DNA from: an uncultured Bacilli bacterium
GTDB lineage: Bacteria; Bacillota_I; Bacilli_A; RF39; UBA660
Assembly (NCBI GenBank): GCA_934157235.1
Contig: CAKPHH010000004.1
Location: forward strand, 44,479-108,478
DNA length: 64,000 nt
Direction of reading: 5' to 3'
The notes below the pieces were generated by a model. That model was given only the letters and a program-made list of their open reading frames with translations. It was not told the DNA's origin and made no database searches. Of this stretch, positions 25,377 to 33,089 are shown piece by piece (within the stretch, counting starts at the first letter, position 1; each line of letters begins with the position of its first letter). The position numbers and the translations under genes were made by a program.

Positions 25377-26600
25377 ATGAAAATTGCCATTGGTGAAGAT
25401 AAGAAAAGAAAAATAATAATTGAAAAAGTAAGAAAAGAGTTAGTACAAGCAGTAGAAAAGCAAAGAAATATTGTTAAGTTGGATAATTTTACAGCTGATG
25501 AGCTAAATGAGGTTTTGTTTGATCGTTTGACATGTGATAGACAAGGAAAACAATTTGCTTTACCAATAGAAATATTAAGAAAGATTGATATGTCTAATGT
25601 AAACTTTGCTGACTTTTATGCTGATAAAGTTGATTTTAGAGGAATGACCGGTGTTAAAATTGATCCTAATAAATTATATGAAAAAAATATTCGTGGATGT
25701 AATTTTTCAGGGGTTACCTTTTTAGATAAGTTTTCAGGAGGATATATAGATGATTGTAATTTTACAGGAAGTAAGAATGCAGTTATTTTAAATACTGTTA
25801 AACTTGGCGGAGGAAATAATTTTGGTGATGTTACTTTTGAAGGAACAATTACAAAAGGAAATATTGCTGGATCTAATTTTTCTGGTAGTAAAGGAGCAGT
25901 TATAGAAGTTGGTCCTGGTAAGATTACATCAGTTATAGATTGTCGTTTGAAAGATGCGAAAATAAAGGGAACTTTTTTAGATTGCTATATAGCAGGAGCT
26001 GATTTTACTGGAGCTTGTACTGAGGCTGGTGGTAAGATAAAAATTGATCCAAATGATTTGGCTTTTTCTTCCTTTAATGGAGTGTATGTGTATAATTTTG
26101 AGAGTAATAATTATGCTGGTATAGACCTTGTTAAAAATGTTAGTGGATGTAAATTTGATGGAGTAAAATTTACTTATGATTTTGGACCAATATATGATTT
26201 TGCAATTGCAGGAGCAGATTTTACGGGAAGTGAAGGGGCGTTTTTCTTTCCTAAGGCGATTTTAAAAAATGATTATCATGGAGCTAAACTAAATGGTGTT
26301 AGATTTCCTACTGATTTTTTAATTACTGGAGCTAATTTAGAAGGGACAAGTTTTAAAGGTAGTGTTGGTGCTGTTATTTCTGGATTACAAAAATCTGTTG
26401 AGAATGCAGATTTAACAGATGCGGCTGTAAGATTTAATAATCCTCAAGAAATGTTACAAATGGAGGGAGTTAAATCAGCAAGATATGGTAATAGAGCATT
26501 TACCGATGTATTTAAGGAATCTATTTCTAAAGAGTTTGATGAGCCAACAAAGCTTTTAATTAAGAAAATTAATGATGCGGTTACTGCTTCTGATAAATAA
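25377..26600 (+). CDS. pentapeptide-like beta-helix protein, paralogue 4 of 7
   Basis: 407 residues, close in plan to paralogues 5 and 6. The N-terminus KRKIIIEKVRKELVQAV is almost the same as in paralogue 5, so one of them is a recent copy. Boxes: QFALPIEILRKIDMSNVNF, NFTGSKNAVIL, NFSGSKGAVIEVGPGK, LKDAKIKGTFLDCYIAGAD, CKFDGVKF, DFTGSEGAFFFP, SFKGSVGAVISG and ADLTDAAVRF. GGAGGT precedes the start. Unknown function; soluble. Confidence 0.8.
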   Translation: MKIAIGEDKKRKIIIEKVRKELVQAVEKQRNIVKLDNFTADELNEVLFDRLTCDRQGKQFALPIEILRKIDMSNVNFADFYADKVDFRGMTGVKIDPNKLYEKNIRGCNFSGVTFLDKFSGGYIDDCNFTGSKNAVILNTVKLGGGNNFGDVTFEGTITKGNIAGSNFSGSKGAVIEVGPGKITSVIDCRLKDAKIKGTFLDCYIAGADFTGACTEAGGKIKIDPNDLAFSSFNGVYVYNFESNNYAGIDLVKNVSGCKFDGVKFTYDFGPIYDFAIAGADFTGSEGAFFFPKAILKNDYHGAKLNGVRFPTDFLITGANLEGTSFKGSVGAVISGLQKSVENADLTDAAVRFNNPQEMLQMEGVKSARYGNRAFTDVFKESISKEFDEPTKLLIKKINDAVTASDK

Positions 26601-26638
26601 TCGATTTATATAAAGTGAAATATAGGATGTGTAGTTTT

Positions 26639-27889
26639 ATGAGACTTGTTATTGATGAGGGTAAGAAAAGAAAAATAATAATTGAAAAAGTAAGAAAAGA
26701 ATTGATAGAAGTATTAGGAAAACAAGACAAGGTTGTTAAATTAGAAGGTTTTAGTACAGAAGAATTAAATGAACTTTTATTTAATTATGTAGAAGAGGGA
26801 GATACTAAAAAGAAGATCTTTGCATTACCGAATTCAATTTTGCAAAAGATTGATATGTCTAATGTAAGTTTTAATGATTTTTATGCCAAAAATATTGATT
26901 TTGGTCAATTTACTGGTGTTAGAATTGATCCTAATAAACTATATAATAAAAGTTGTTTCTATACTTCTTTTGCTGGTGTTACATTTTTAAATGGTTTTAG
27001 ATCTGGTTATATAGAAGGATGTAATTTTACGGGAAGTAAGAATGCGGTTATAGGTGATCGTATTAAAACTCGTTTGAATCGTTGCAATGGTGTTCTAGAG
27101 GCTGAAAATTCATCTATTGGTAAGGATGTTGCACTTGGTGAGAAAAATGTATTTAAAGATGTTACATTTGAATCTCCAATTACGAAAGGTAATATTGTTA
27201 GCTCTGATTTTACTGGTAGTAAAGATGCTGTTATTGAACTTGGGCCTGATAGAATTTCATCAATTGTAGATTGTCGTTTAAAAGATGCAATCCTAACAGG
27301 TACATTTGCAGGATGTCGTATAACTGGTGCTGAGTTTGCTGGGGCAAAAGCAGAAGATGGTGGTAAGGTTAAAATCGATCCTAATAAACTTGCTGATACT
27401 AATCATAAAGGAGTAATTTTAAAAGATCTTGAAGGATGTAATTTTGATGGAGTTGAATTTACGGTAGACTTTTGTCCTATTAATAGATTTTTAATTAGAA
27501 AGACAATTTTTAAAGGTAGTGAAGGAGCAGTTTTATATCCAGAGGCTGTCTTTGAAAGAGATTATAGTTTTACACAACTAAGTGGTGTTAAGTTTGCACC
27601 TGGTTCATTAATTACTTATTCTAGATTAAAAGGAACTAACTTTACAGGTAGTGAAGGAGCAATTATTTCAGGACCACAAAATTCTATTCAGATAGCTAAT
27701 TTAACAGATGCCGCAATAACATTTAATAATCCTGAGGAGATTTTATCTACACCAGGAATACAAAGTGCTGGTTATGAAAATAGATCTTTTTCTGATGTCT
27801 TTAGTGAAAGAATTGCTGTAGAGTTTGAAGAACCTGCAAAAGTTTATATTAAGAGAATTAATGATTCAGTTGCTAATGCAAATAAATAA
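26639..27889 (+). CDS. pentapeptide-like beta-helix protein, paralogue 5 of 7
   Basis: 416 residues, the longest because of a charged insertion of some 27 residues (from about IKTRLNRCNG to GKDVALGEKN) after the first NFTGSKNAVIG turn. Otherwise it keeps the FALPNSILQKIDMSNVSF, DFTGSKDAVIELGP, LKDAILTGTFAGCRITGAE, CNFDGVEF, NFTGSEGAIISGP and ANLTDAAI boxes. ATG 26639 (AGGATG upstream) is preferred; ATG 26627 is possible. Confidence 0.78.
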   Translation: MRLVIDEGKKRKIIIEKVRKELIEVLGKQDKVVKLEGFSTEELNELLFNYVEEGDTKKKIFALPNSILQKIDMSNVSFNDFYAKNIDFGQFTGVRIDPNKLYNKSCFYTSFAGVTFLNGFRSGYIEGCNFTGSKNAVIGDRIKTRLNRCNGVLEAENSSIGKDVALGEKNVFKDVTFESPITKGNIVSSDFTGSKDAVIELGPDRISSIVDCRLKDAILTGTFAGCRITGAEFAGAKAEDGGKVKIDPNKLADTNHKGVILKDLEGCNFDGVEFTVDFCPINRFLIRKTIFKGSEGAVLYPEAVFERDYSFTQLSGVKFAPGSLITYSRLKGTNFTGSEGAIISGPQNSIQIANLTDAAITFNNPEEILSTPGIQSAGYENRSFSDVFSERIAVEFEEPAKVYIKRINDSVANANK

Positions 27890-27918
27890 TAGAGTTATAT
27901 TATAGGAGGAATGATTGT

Positions 27919-29100
27919 ATGAAGTTTGCTTTTAGTGAAAAAGAGAAAGAAAAAATTATAATTGATAAGGTAAGGCAAAAGATAATTGAAGCAATAGGTT
28001 CTTATAATGGCATTGTTAGGTTAGATTATCCTGATTTTGAGTTAGATAAAATATTATTTAATTATAGTAAAGATAAAACCTTTAAGTCATTTGCTTTACC
28101 AATAGAAATATTAAGAAAGATTGATATGTCTAATGTAAGTTTTGATAATTTTTATGCTGATGATGTTAATTTTGGACCATTAACTGGTGTTAAAATTGAT
28201 CCTAATAAGCTATATAATAAGAAGGCTCTTTATCTTAATTTTACAGGAGTAACATTTTTGGATAAGTTTAGAGATTGTTATGTAGAAGGTTGTCGTTTTG
28301 GTGGAAGTAAAAATGCAGTTATTGGTGAAGGTACTGAACTTGGAAAACTAAATATGTTTAGAAGTGTTACATTTGAAGCACCAATTACTAAAGGTGTTTT
28401 AGATGATAATGATTTTAGTGGTAGCAAGGGAGCAGTAATTGAAACCGGACCAAATAAAGTTACTTCACTTAGAAATTGTTGCTTGAAGGATGCTACATTA
28501 TCTGGTACTTTTGCAAAATGCCATATTGCTGGAACTGATTTTACTGGGGCACATGCTAAAAATGGTGATAAGATTAAACTTGATCCATTTGATCTGGCTG
28601 AGTCTAGAGTGTCTGGACAAATTGTGAGAAATGTTGGTGAATGTAGATTTAATGGAGTGAAATTTACTGGTTCGTTTGGTCCTATAGGTGACTTTGCAAT
28701 TAGGATGGCAGACTTTACAGGTAGTGAGGGAGCAGTTATATGTCCTGGTTCTGTTTTTGAAAAAGATTATTGTTATGCAAAGTTAAGTGGAGTAAGATTT
28801 CCTGCAGGGTCTTTTATTAAAGATGCTCAGTTGGAAGGAACTAAATTTAATGGTAGTGAAGGTGCTGTTATTTCTGGTCCACAACAGAATATGTATGTAG
28901 CAGATTTAACAGATGCGGCGATAAGATTTAATGAACCTAATGATATTTTATATATTCATGGAGTTGAGACTGCAGCTTATGATAAGAAAGCATTTTGTGA
29001 TGTCTTTAATGAAACACTTGCTAGAGAGTTTGAGGAACCAGCAAAGGTTTATGTTAAAAGGATTGAAAAACTTGGTCCTAAGGATAAAAATCAAAAATAG
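27919..29100 (+). CDS. pentapeptide-like beta-helix protein, paralogue 6 of 7
   Basis: 393 residues. It shares SFALPIEILRKIDMSNVSF with paralogue 4 nearly word for word, then FGGSKNAVIGEG, DFSGSKGAVIETGPNK, LKDATLSGTFAKCHIAGTD, CRFNGVKF, DFTGSEGAVICPG and ADLTDAAIRF. The C-terminal helix EEPAKVYVKRIEKL matches the others. AGGAGGAATG lies upstream of ATG 27919. Confidence 0.8.
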   Translation: MKFAFSEKEKEKIIIDKVRQKIIEAIGSYNGIVRLDYPDFELDKILFNYSKDKTFKSFALPIEILRKIDMSNVSFDNFYADDVNFGPLTGVKIDPNKLYNKKALYLNFTGVTFLDKFRDCYVEGCRFGGSKNAVIGEGTELGKLNMFRSVTFEAPITKGVLDDNDFSGSKGAVIETGPNKVTSLRNCCLKDATLSGTFAKCHIAGTDFTGAHAKNGDKIKLDPFDLAESRVSGQIVRNVGECRFNGVKFTGSFGPIGDFAIRMADFTGSEGAVICPGSVFEKDYCYAKLSGVRFPAGSFIKDAQLEGTKFNGSEGAVISGPQQNMYVADLTDAAIRFNEPNDILYIHGVETAAYDKKAFCDVFNETLAREFEEPAKVYVKRIEKLGPKDKNQK

Positions 29101-29120
29101 GTTAATGGGGGTATAACTTT

Positions 29121-30344
29121 ATGGAAAAGATTGATAAGAAAAATGAAATGGTTGATAGAACTAATAGTGATTATGTGAGAATTGTTAACAACACTGAAGA
29201 AGAAAAGAAGGCAAGAATTGAAAAAGTAAGAAAATATTTACGAAGAAGATTATTCAATTTTGATGGTATTATTAAATTAGATGATTTTACGACTGAAGAG
29301 TTAGAGGAGATTTTATTTAATCATTGTGCATATGATAAATCATTTGCTTTACCGATGGAAACATTACAAAAAATTGATATGTCTAATGTTAGTTTTGAAA
29401 ATTTTAGGGCACATCGTGTTGATTTTAGTAAATTGACTGGTGTTGTTATTGAACCTAGTCAGCTGGCTGGAAAAACATGTTGTGATGTTAATTTTTCAGG
29501 AGTTAAATTCTTAGGCGAATTTTCTTCCATTTTTTTGGAAGGTTGTAAATTTGGAGGAAGTGTAAATGCTGTTATTGGTGATGATGTTAGGTATGGGGGA
29601 GTAAATGACTTTACTGATGTTACTTTCAAATCACCAATTACGTATGGTGTTCTTAATGGAAGTAATTTTGCTGGTAGTAAGGGTGCTGTTATTGAATTAG
29701 GAGAGGAAAAAGTTAAGTTAATTATTGACTGTTGTTTTAAAGATGCGACATTAAAAGGAAACTTAATAGGTTGTATTATCCAAGGAACAGACTTTAGAGG
29801 CGCTAATATTGATAATGGAAAAATAGAACTTTATCCTGACAAGCTTGGTGTAGGCTCTATTTATGAGTCTGATGTAATAGACTTTTCAGATTGTCATTTT
29901 GCTGGAGTAAAATTTATGAGACCTATTGGCGGTAAGAATGTATATAAAATTAAAGGAGCAGACTTTACTGGCAGCGAAGGAGTAATTATTCATCCTTCGG
30001 TTATTAGTAAATATGATTATAGTAATTGTAAGTTAGCCGGAGTTAGTTTTATTCCAGGTACTAGTATAAGTGATGCTAACTTGAATGGTACAGACTTCAC
30101 AGGTAGTGTTGGGGCAGTTATTAGTAGTAGTCAAAGATCAATTGTAGATGCTAATTTAACTGATGCATCTGTTAAATTTATTGATCCTGATGATTTTTTT
30201 GCTATACCTGGTATTAATTCAGCAACTTATAATGGTAAAAAGTTTAAAACTGTATTTAAAGAGACAATTTCTAAAGACTTTGATGATCCAATAAAGACTT
30301 ATACAAAGAAGATTAATGCAGCTATAGTTAAGGCTTCTGAATAA
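29121..30344 (+). CDS. pentapeptide-like beta-helix protein, paralogue 7 of 7
   Basis: 407 residues with a longer charged N-terminus than the rest (about 35 residues before ARIEKVRKYLRRRL). Shared boxes: SFALPMETLQKIDMSNVSF, CKFGGSVNAVIGDD, NFAGSKGAVIELGEEK, FKDATLKGNLIGCIIQGTD, DFTGSEGVIIHP, DFTGSVGAVISSS and ANLTDASVKF. Last gene of the operon; the 120 bp after it hold no obvious strong terminator before the tRNA promoter. Confidence 0.8.
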   Translation: MEKIDKKNEMVDRTNSDYVRIVNNTEEEKKARIEKVRKYLRRRLFNFDGIIKLDDFTTEELEEILFNHCAYDKSFALPMETLQKIDMSNVSFENFRAHRVDFSKLTGVVIEPSQLAGKTCCDVNFSGVKFLGEFSSIFLEGCKFGGSVNAVIGDDVRYGGVNDFTDVTFKSPITYGVLNGSNFAGSKGAVIELGEEKVKLIIDCCFKDATLKGNLIGCIIQGTDFRGANIDNGKIELYPDKLGVGSIYESDVIDFSDCHFAGVKFMRPIGGKNVYKIKGADFTGSEGVIIHPSVISKYDYSNCKLAGVSFIPGTSISDANLNGTDFTGSVGAVISSSQRSIVDANLTDASVKFIDPDDFFAIPGINSATYNGKKFKTVFKETISKDFDDPIKTYTKKINAAIVKASE

Positions 30345-30419
30345 TATTGTTTATGTTTAAAAATATCTATAAATAAAGCTTGAATTTAACTGATAAATGG
30401 AAAAAAGTAATAAAATCAC

Positions 30420-30448
30420 TTGCAAGAGTAAGACTTTTATTGTATAAT
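30420..30448 (+). promoter_or_regulatory. tRNA-Arg promoter
   Basis: TTGCAA (30420-30425), a 17-bp spacer, TATAAT (30443-30448), about 20 bases before the tRNA. Confidence 0.85.
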
Positions 30449-30468
30449 TCTATTTGTCAGTTAGTTAT

Positions 30469-30545
30469 GTCTGCGTAGCTCAGCTGGATAGAGCAATCGC
30501 CTTCTAAGCGATCGGTCAGGCGTTCGAGTCGCCTCGCGGACACCA
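30469..30545 (+). tRNA. tRNA-Arg (anticodon TCT)
   Basis: Full cloverleaf: acceptor GTCTGCG/CGCGGAC (one G-U), D arm GCTCAGCTGGATAGAGC, anticodon stem ATCGC/GCGAT around loop CTTCTAA, T arm with TTCGAGTC, and an encoded CCA. Its 3' end from 30530 is the phage attachment core, so the gene stays complete after integration. Confidence 0.97.
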
Positions 30546-30573
30546 TTTTAAAAATTACCCTTGTTTTACAAGG
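30530..30573. repeat. attL core
   Basis: 44 bases identical to 58991-59034, starting in the tRNA T-stem (CGCCTCGCGGACACCA) and running through the tRNA terminator hairpin. The hairpin here ends CAAGG-T, whereas the attR copy completes the perfect CCCTTG/CAAGGG stem. Confidence 0.95.
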
Positions 30574-30581
30574 TTTTTTTT
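30556..30581 (+). terminator. tRNA-Arg terminator
   Basis: CCTTG pairs with CAAGG around TTTTA, followed by a T run. Confidence 0.75.
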
Positions 30582-30592
30582 GTGTTTTAACA

Positions 30593-30615
30593 TTTTTACG
30601 TCTTATTTACGTCTT
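30593..30615. repeat. left integrase arm-type site candidate
   Basis: Two ACGTCTTA-like units (ACGTCTTATTTACGTCTT) overlapping the 3' end of the integrase gene. The same 23 bases occur at 58862-58884 near attR. Confidence 0.65.
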
Positions 30616-31746
30616 ATTTTTAAGACTTTTTAAATCATTTAATGCTTTTACAGTATTACTTTTCTTGGATGGAAACATATGATAATATGTTTTTCTAATT
30701 ACTTCTACTGTATCACCAACTCTTTCCGCAACTTCAAGTTCATCACACCCTAGATGAAATAATAATGATACATGCGAATGTCTGAACCCATGAGGTGTTA
30801 TTCTTTTTACGTTTGCTTTTTTTATATACAAATCTAAATACCTTGCAAATGTTGTTGGAGCAATATAATCTATATTTCCAAATATATTCATGTCCTTTTG
30901 AAACTTATATATTTGTGATTCGTTTTTGTAATGCTTGGTTAATAAATCAATTAAATTATCATCTAAATCTATTTCTCTTATTGAATTACTTGTTTTTGGA
31001 TCTACAATATGGATATCTTTGTTACCAGATTTATTTGTGTAACTTTTGTTAATTCTTAGTGTTTTGTTTTTGAAGTTTAAATCGTTCCATGTTAATGCTA
31101 TAAATTCTCCGATTCGCAAGCCGGTAAAATACATAAAATTGAAAATCAGACTCCAATACTCATTATCCACATAACTTATAAAAAGGTTAAATTCATCATA
31201 TGTCCAAAAGTTCCATTCTGAATTTTGCTGATTTTCTATTGATGTGATTCTTTTCTTGTTTATTTTTGATAATACTTTTCTATCAAAATTATAATTGTCT
31301 GATGCATAAGTTAATAACTCTTTTAAATAACCCACCATTTTATTTTGATATTTAGGTGATAAGTTTTGTTTTTGTAAATAATTATAATATAATGTTATTA
31401 CATTCATTTTTATATAATTTAGTTTATATATTTTGAAATAATTTAATATATTTTTATCTAACGATTTTTTTAATTTGTAAGCAGTTGTACATTTTAAAGT
31501 CATTGATTTATAAACATACCATTCTTCATAAACCTCTTTAAAAGATATGTTTAAAGATGCATCATTATCGATTTTTAGTTGTAGTAACCATTTTGCTCTT
31601 TCCTCTTCTGCTTTTTCACGGTCTATATAGTATTCACTACGATATTGTTTTTTTACTCCATATTGATCTATGTAATATTCTCTGAAGTAATATGCTCTTC
31701 CATCTTTTGTCCATCTTTTTTTACTTTTCTCCTTATAGACAGGCAT
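30607..31746 (-). CDS. int: prophage tyrosine integrase
   Basis: 379 residues. An AP2-like/SAM-like DNA-binding N-terminus (RWTKDGRAYYFREYYIDQYG) precedes a core-binding domain and a catalytic domain with Arg in TGLRIGEFIALTW, HGFRHSH and the Tyr in TVEVIRKTYYHMFP. It would recombine attP with the tRNA-Arg attB. It lies right beside attL, as expected. ATG 31746 has AAAGGGTGA upstream on its strand; a longer reading to 31809 lacks a ribosome site. Confidence 0.95.
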   Translation of the reverse strand: MPVYKEKSKKRWTKDGRAYYFREYYIDQYGVKKQYRSEYYIDREKAEEERAKWLLQLKIDNDASLNISFKEVYEEWYVYKSMTLKCTTAYKLKKSLDKNILNYFKIYKLNYIKMNVITLYYNYLQKQNLSPKYQNKMVGYLKELLTYASDNYNFDRKVLSKINKKRITSIENQQNSEWNFWTYDEFNLFISYVDNEYWSLIFNFMYFTGLRIGEFIALTWNDLNFKNKTLRINKSYTNKSGNKDIHIVDPKTSNSIREIDLDDNLIDLLTKHYKNESQIYKFQKDMNIFGNIDYIAPTTFARYLDLYIKKANVKRITPHGFRHSHVSLLFHLGCDELEVAERVGDTVEVIRKTYYHMFPSKKSNTVKALNDLKSLKNKT

Positions 31747-31762
31747 TATATCACCCTTTCTG

Positions 31763-31821
31763 TTGATTTTAAATTGAAATTTATGATATAATGTAATAGA
31801 AAAATCCAATACATTATATCA
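31763..31821. promoter_or_regulatory. 12-bp inverted repeat with face-to-face extended -10 elements
   Basis: TGATATAATGTA (31784-31795) and TACATTATATCA (31810-31821) are exact inverse copies 14 bases apart. The + strand copy is an extended -10 with TTGATT at 31763-31768 (18-bp spacer). The - strand copy is an extended -10 pointing at int. Confidence 0.65.
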
Positions 31822-31911
31822 GTATTGTACTGTTATCTTGTTTTTAGTCTCGCCAGACTTTTGTGATTTTTCAAATTTGACTTCGTGTTGCTGCACGAGG
31901 TCTTTTTTTTT
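31799..31911 (+). ncRNA. candidate phage small RNA, antisense to int leader and complementary to the cro transcript
   Basis: Promoter TTGATT-18-TGATATAAT upstream and a strong terminator downstream (GACTTCGTG/CACGAGGTC at 31879-31902, nine T residues) define a transcript of about 110 nt with no ORF. Bases 31841-31862 are the exact reverse complement of 32547-32568, just after the Cro-like gene on the rightward transcript. A regulatory RNA like the c4 RNA of phages P1/P7 is one reading. Confidence 0.5.
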
Positions 31912-31924
31912 ACTCTGTTGACGT

Positions 31925-32173
31925 TTAATCTTTCAAATATTTTTGCAATTGTTCTTTTGTGATTTTTGTCAAATCTTGACCAAAGAAAAATTCATATTTT
32001 ACTTTGAAAAAATCTGCTATATTCAATGCTGCTTCAAGAGGGGTATCTATTTCCCCTTTTTCCCACCGTGATATAGATGAACGATCAACTTTAATTTTAT
32101 CAGCAATTTCTTGCTGAGATATATTGAGAATATTCCTTATATGCTTTAAATTATTATTAAAGTATTTTGCCAC
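31925..32173 (-). CDS. XRE-family repressor, CI-like
   Basis: 82 residues with an N-terminal HTH (ISQQEIADKIKVDRSSISRWEKGE) and a short C-terminal tail (FFFGQDLTKITKEQLQKYLKD); it lacks the peptidase half of long CI repressors. It starts at GTG 32173 after GGAGGT. It diverges from the Cro-like gene and faces int, with operators in between, so it is the likely lysogeny repressor. Confidence 0.88.
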   Translation of the reverse strand: MAKYFNNNLKHIRNILNISQQEIADKIKVDRSSISRWEKGEIDTPLEAALNIADFFKVKYEFFFGQDLTKITKEQLQKYLKD

Positions 32174-32196
32174 TATAGATACCTCCTTTCATTTAT

Positions 32197-32282
32197 ATTT
32201 TACCATATTGCTTGTAAAATACAATTATAAAGTGAAAAAATGCACAAAAAATATTGACATTGTGAAAATATGCACATATAAT
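32197..32282. promoter_or_regulatory. phage switch: divergent promoters and repeated operators
   Basis: Rightward promoter: perfect TTGACA (32254-32259), 17 bp, TATAAT (32277-32282). Its whole spacer is the 16-mer TGTGAAAATATGCACA (32261-32276). A 14/16 copy is at 32231-32246, and an exact copy at 32507-32522 inside the Cro-like gene. Leftward promoter for the repressor on the - strand: TTGTAT (32224-32219), 16 bp, TAAAAT (32202-32197) with TGG. Confidence 0.85.
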
Positions 32283-32305
32283 TGAATCAGATAGGAGGTT
32301 AATAA

Positions 32306-32548
32306 ATGATAGATTTAATTGCTAAAGAATTAAAGGCAACTAGAATAAGATGCGGCTTTTCACGAGAACAAGTTGCAGCAAATTTCGGTTTATCGTATGA
32401 AACAATCAGAAAATATGAATCCGGAAAGTTTAATTTTTCAATAGAAACATTGGAAAACTTATTGAATTTTTATAATGAACCATTAAATATTTTTTTTAGA
32501 AATATCTGTGAAAATATGCACAAAAATAACATAAAAAAAATATTATAA
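32306..32548 (+). CDS. XRE-family regulator, Cro-like
   Basis: 80 residues with HTH FSREQVAANFGLSYETIRKYESGK. It is the first gene of the rightward (lytic) transcript, after GGAGG. Codons for CENMHK contain the exact 16-mer operator. The C-terminus is short and basic. It probably competes with the repressor for the operators. Confidence 0.85.
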   Translation: MIDLIAKELKATRIRCGFSREQVAANFGLSYETIRKYESGKFNFSIETLENLLNFYNEPLNIFFRNICENMHKNNIKKIL

Positions 32549-32568
32549 AAGTCTGGCGAGACTAAAAA
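32547..32568. repeat. 22-bp inverted copy of 31841-31862 with internal hairpin
   Basis: Sequence AGTCT-GGCG-AGACT flanked by A runs. The exact reverse complement is at 31841-31862, so both divergent transcripts (via the repressor and via Cro) contain the same RNA hairpin. It lies 24 to 45 bases before the next start codon. Confidence 0.8.
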
Positions 32569-32591
32569 ATATAATGAAAGGATTTGATAAT

Positions 32592-32792
32592 ATGAAGAAA
32601 AAATTAAGACTAAGAAAATGGGTAAAGAATACAATTGCAATTATTTGCTTTTTTGCAATAGCTTATTTATTTACTCATTTTATTTTGAATTCAATAAATA
32701 AATTTGATGAAGTAGCTCAAAAATGTGATGAATCAAAAGGATATGTTTGCTCCTATTATGAGGCAAGACAATTCTTAATAGATAATGAGTAA
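32592..32792 (+). CDS. small phage membrane protein
   Basis: 66 residues: a basic start (KKKLRLRKWVK), one membrane helix (NTIAIICFFAIAYLFTHFIL), then an outside domain with two Cys (QKCDESKGYVCSYYEARQFL). The function is not known. ATG 32592 follows GAAAGGA; ATG 32574 is also possible. The next start overlaps it by 8 nt. Confidence 0.65.
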   Translation: MKKKLRLRKWVKNTIAIICFFAIAYLFTHFILNSINKFDEVAQKCDESKGYVCSYYEARQFLIDNE

Positions 32793-33036
32793 TATTGATT
32801 TGAATTCAGCAGAATTACTAAAACTAATAAATAAACAATGGGCTACGACTAATGACATTATGAAAATTAGGGGTTGTTGCTACAGTACTGCTCTAAGTGA
32901 AAGAAGAGCAATTGAAAGCAATATAAAAGATAAATATTTGAGACTACCAAGATATAAGGTCCCAATGGAAGAAGTTATTTTATACTATGGAATTAACATT
33001 TCATACTTAAAGAAAACCAATAATTTGAACAAATAG
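32785..33036 (+). CDS. small phage DNA-binding-like protein
   Basis: 83 residues. WATTNDIMKIRGCCYSTALSERRAIES looks like a helix-turn-helix of the excisionase/MerR-like winged type, and the tail is Lys/Asn-rich. In position it could be an excisionase or early regulator; that is an inference. No ribosome site of its own is clear; it overlaps the upstream gene. Confidence 0.6.
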   Translation: MSNIDLNSAELLKLINKQWATTNDIMKIRGCCYSTALSERRAIESNIKDKYLRLPRYKVPMEEVILYYGINISYLKKTNNLNK

Positions 33037-33089
33037 AAAAAGAAAGGGTTCGGTTATCAATAAAAACAAAGAAAGGATGATTATATGAT

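Noticed and set aside
28931..29116. A 61-residue + strand frame inside paralogue 6
   Set aside because: Out-of-frame shadow of the repeat protein, Met/Leu/Lys-rich by codon shift.
21778..30344. Possible CRISPR or tandem DNA repeat array
   Set aside because: The similarity is at gene/protein level over 1.2-kb units; no short identical repeats with spacers.
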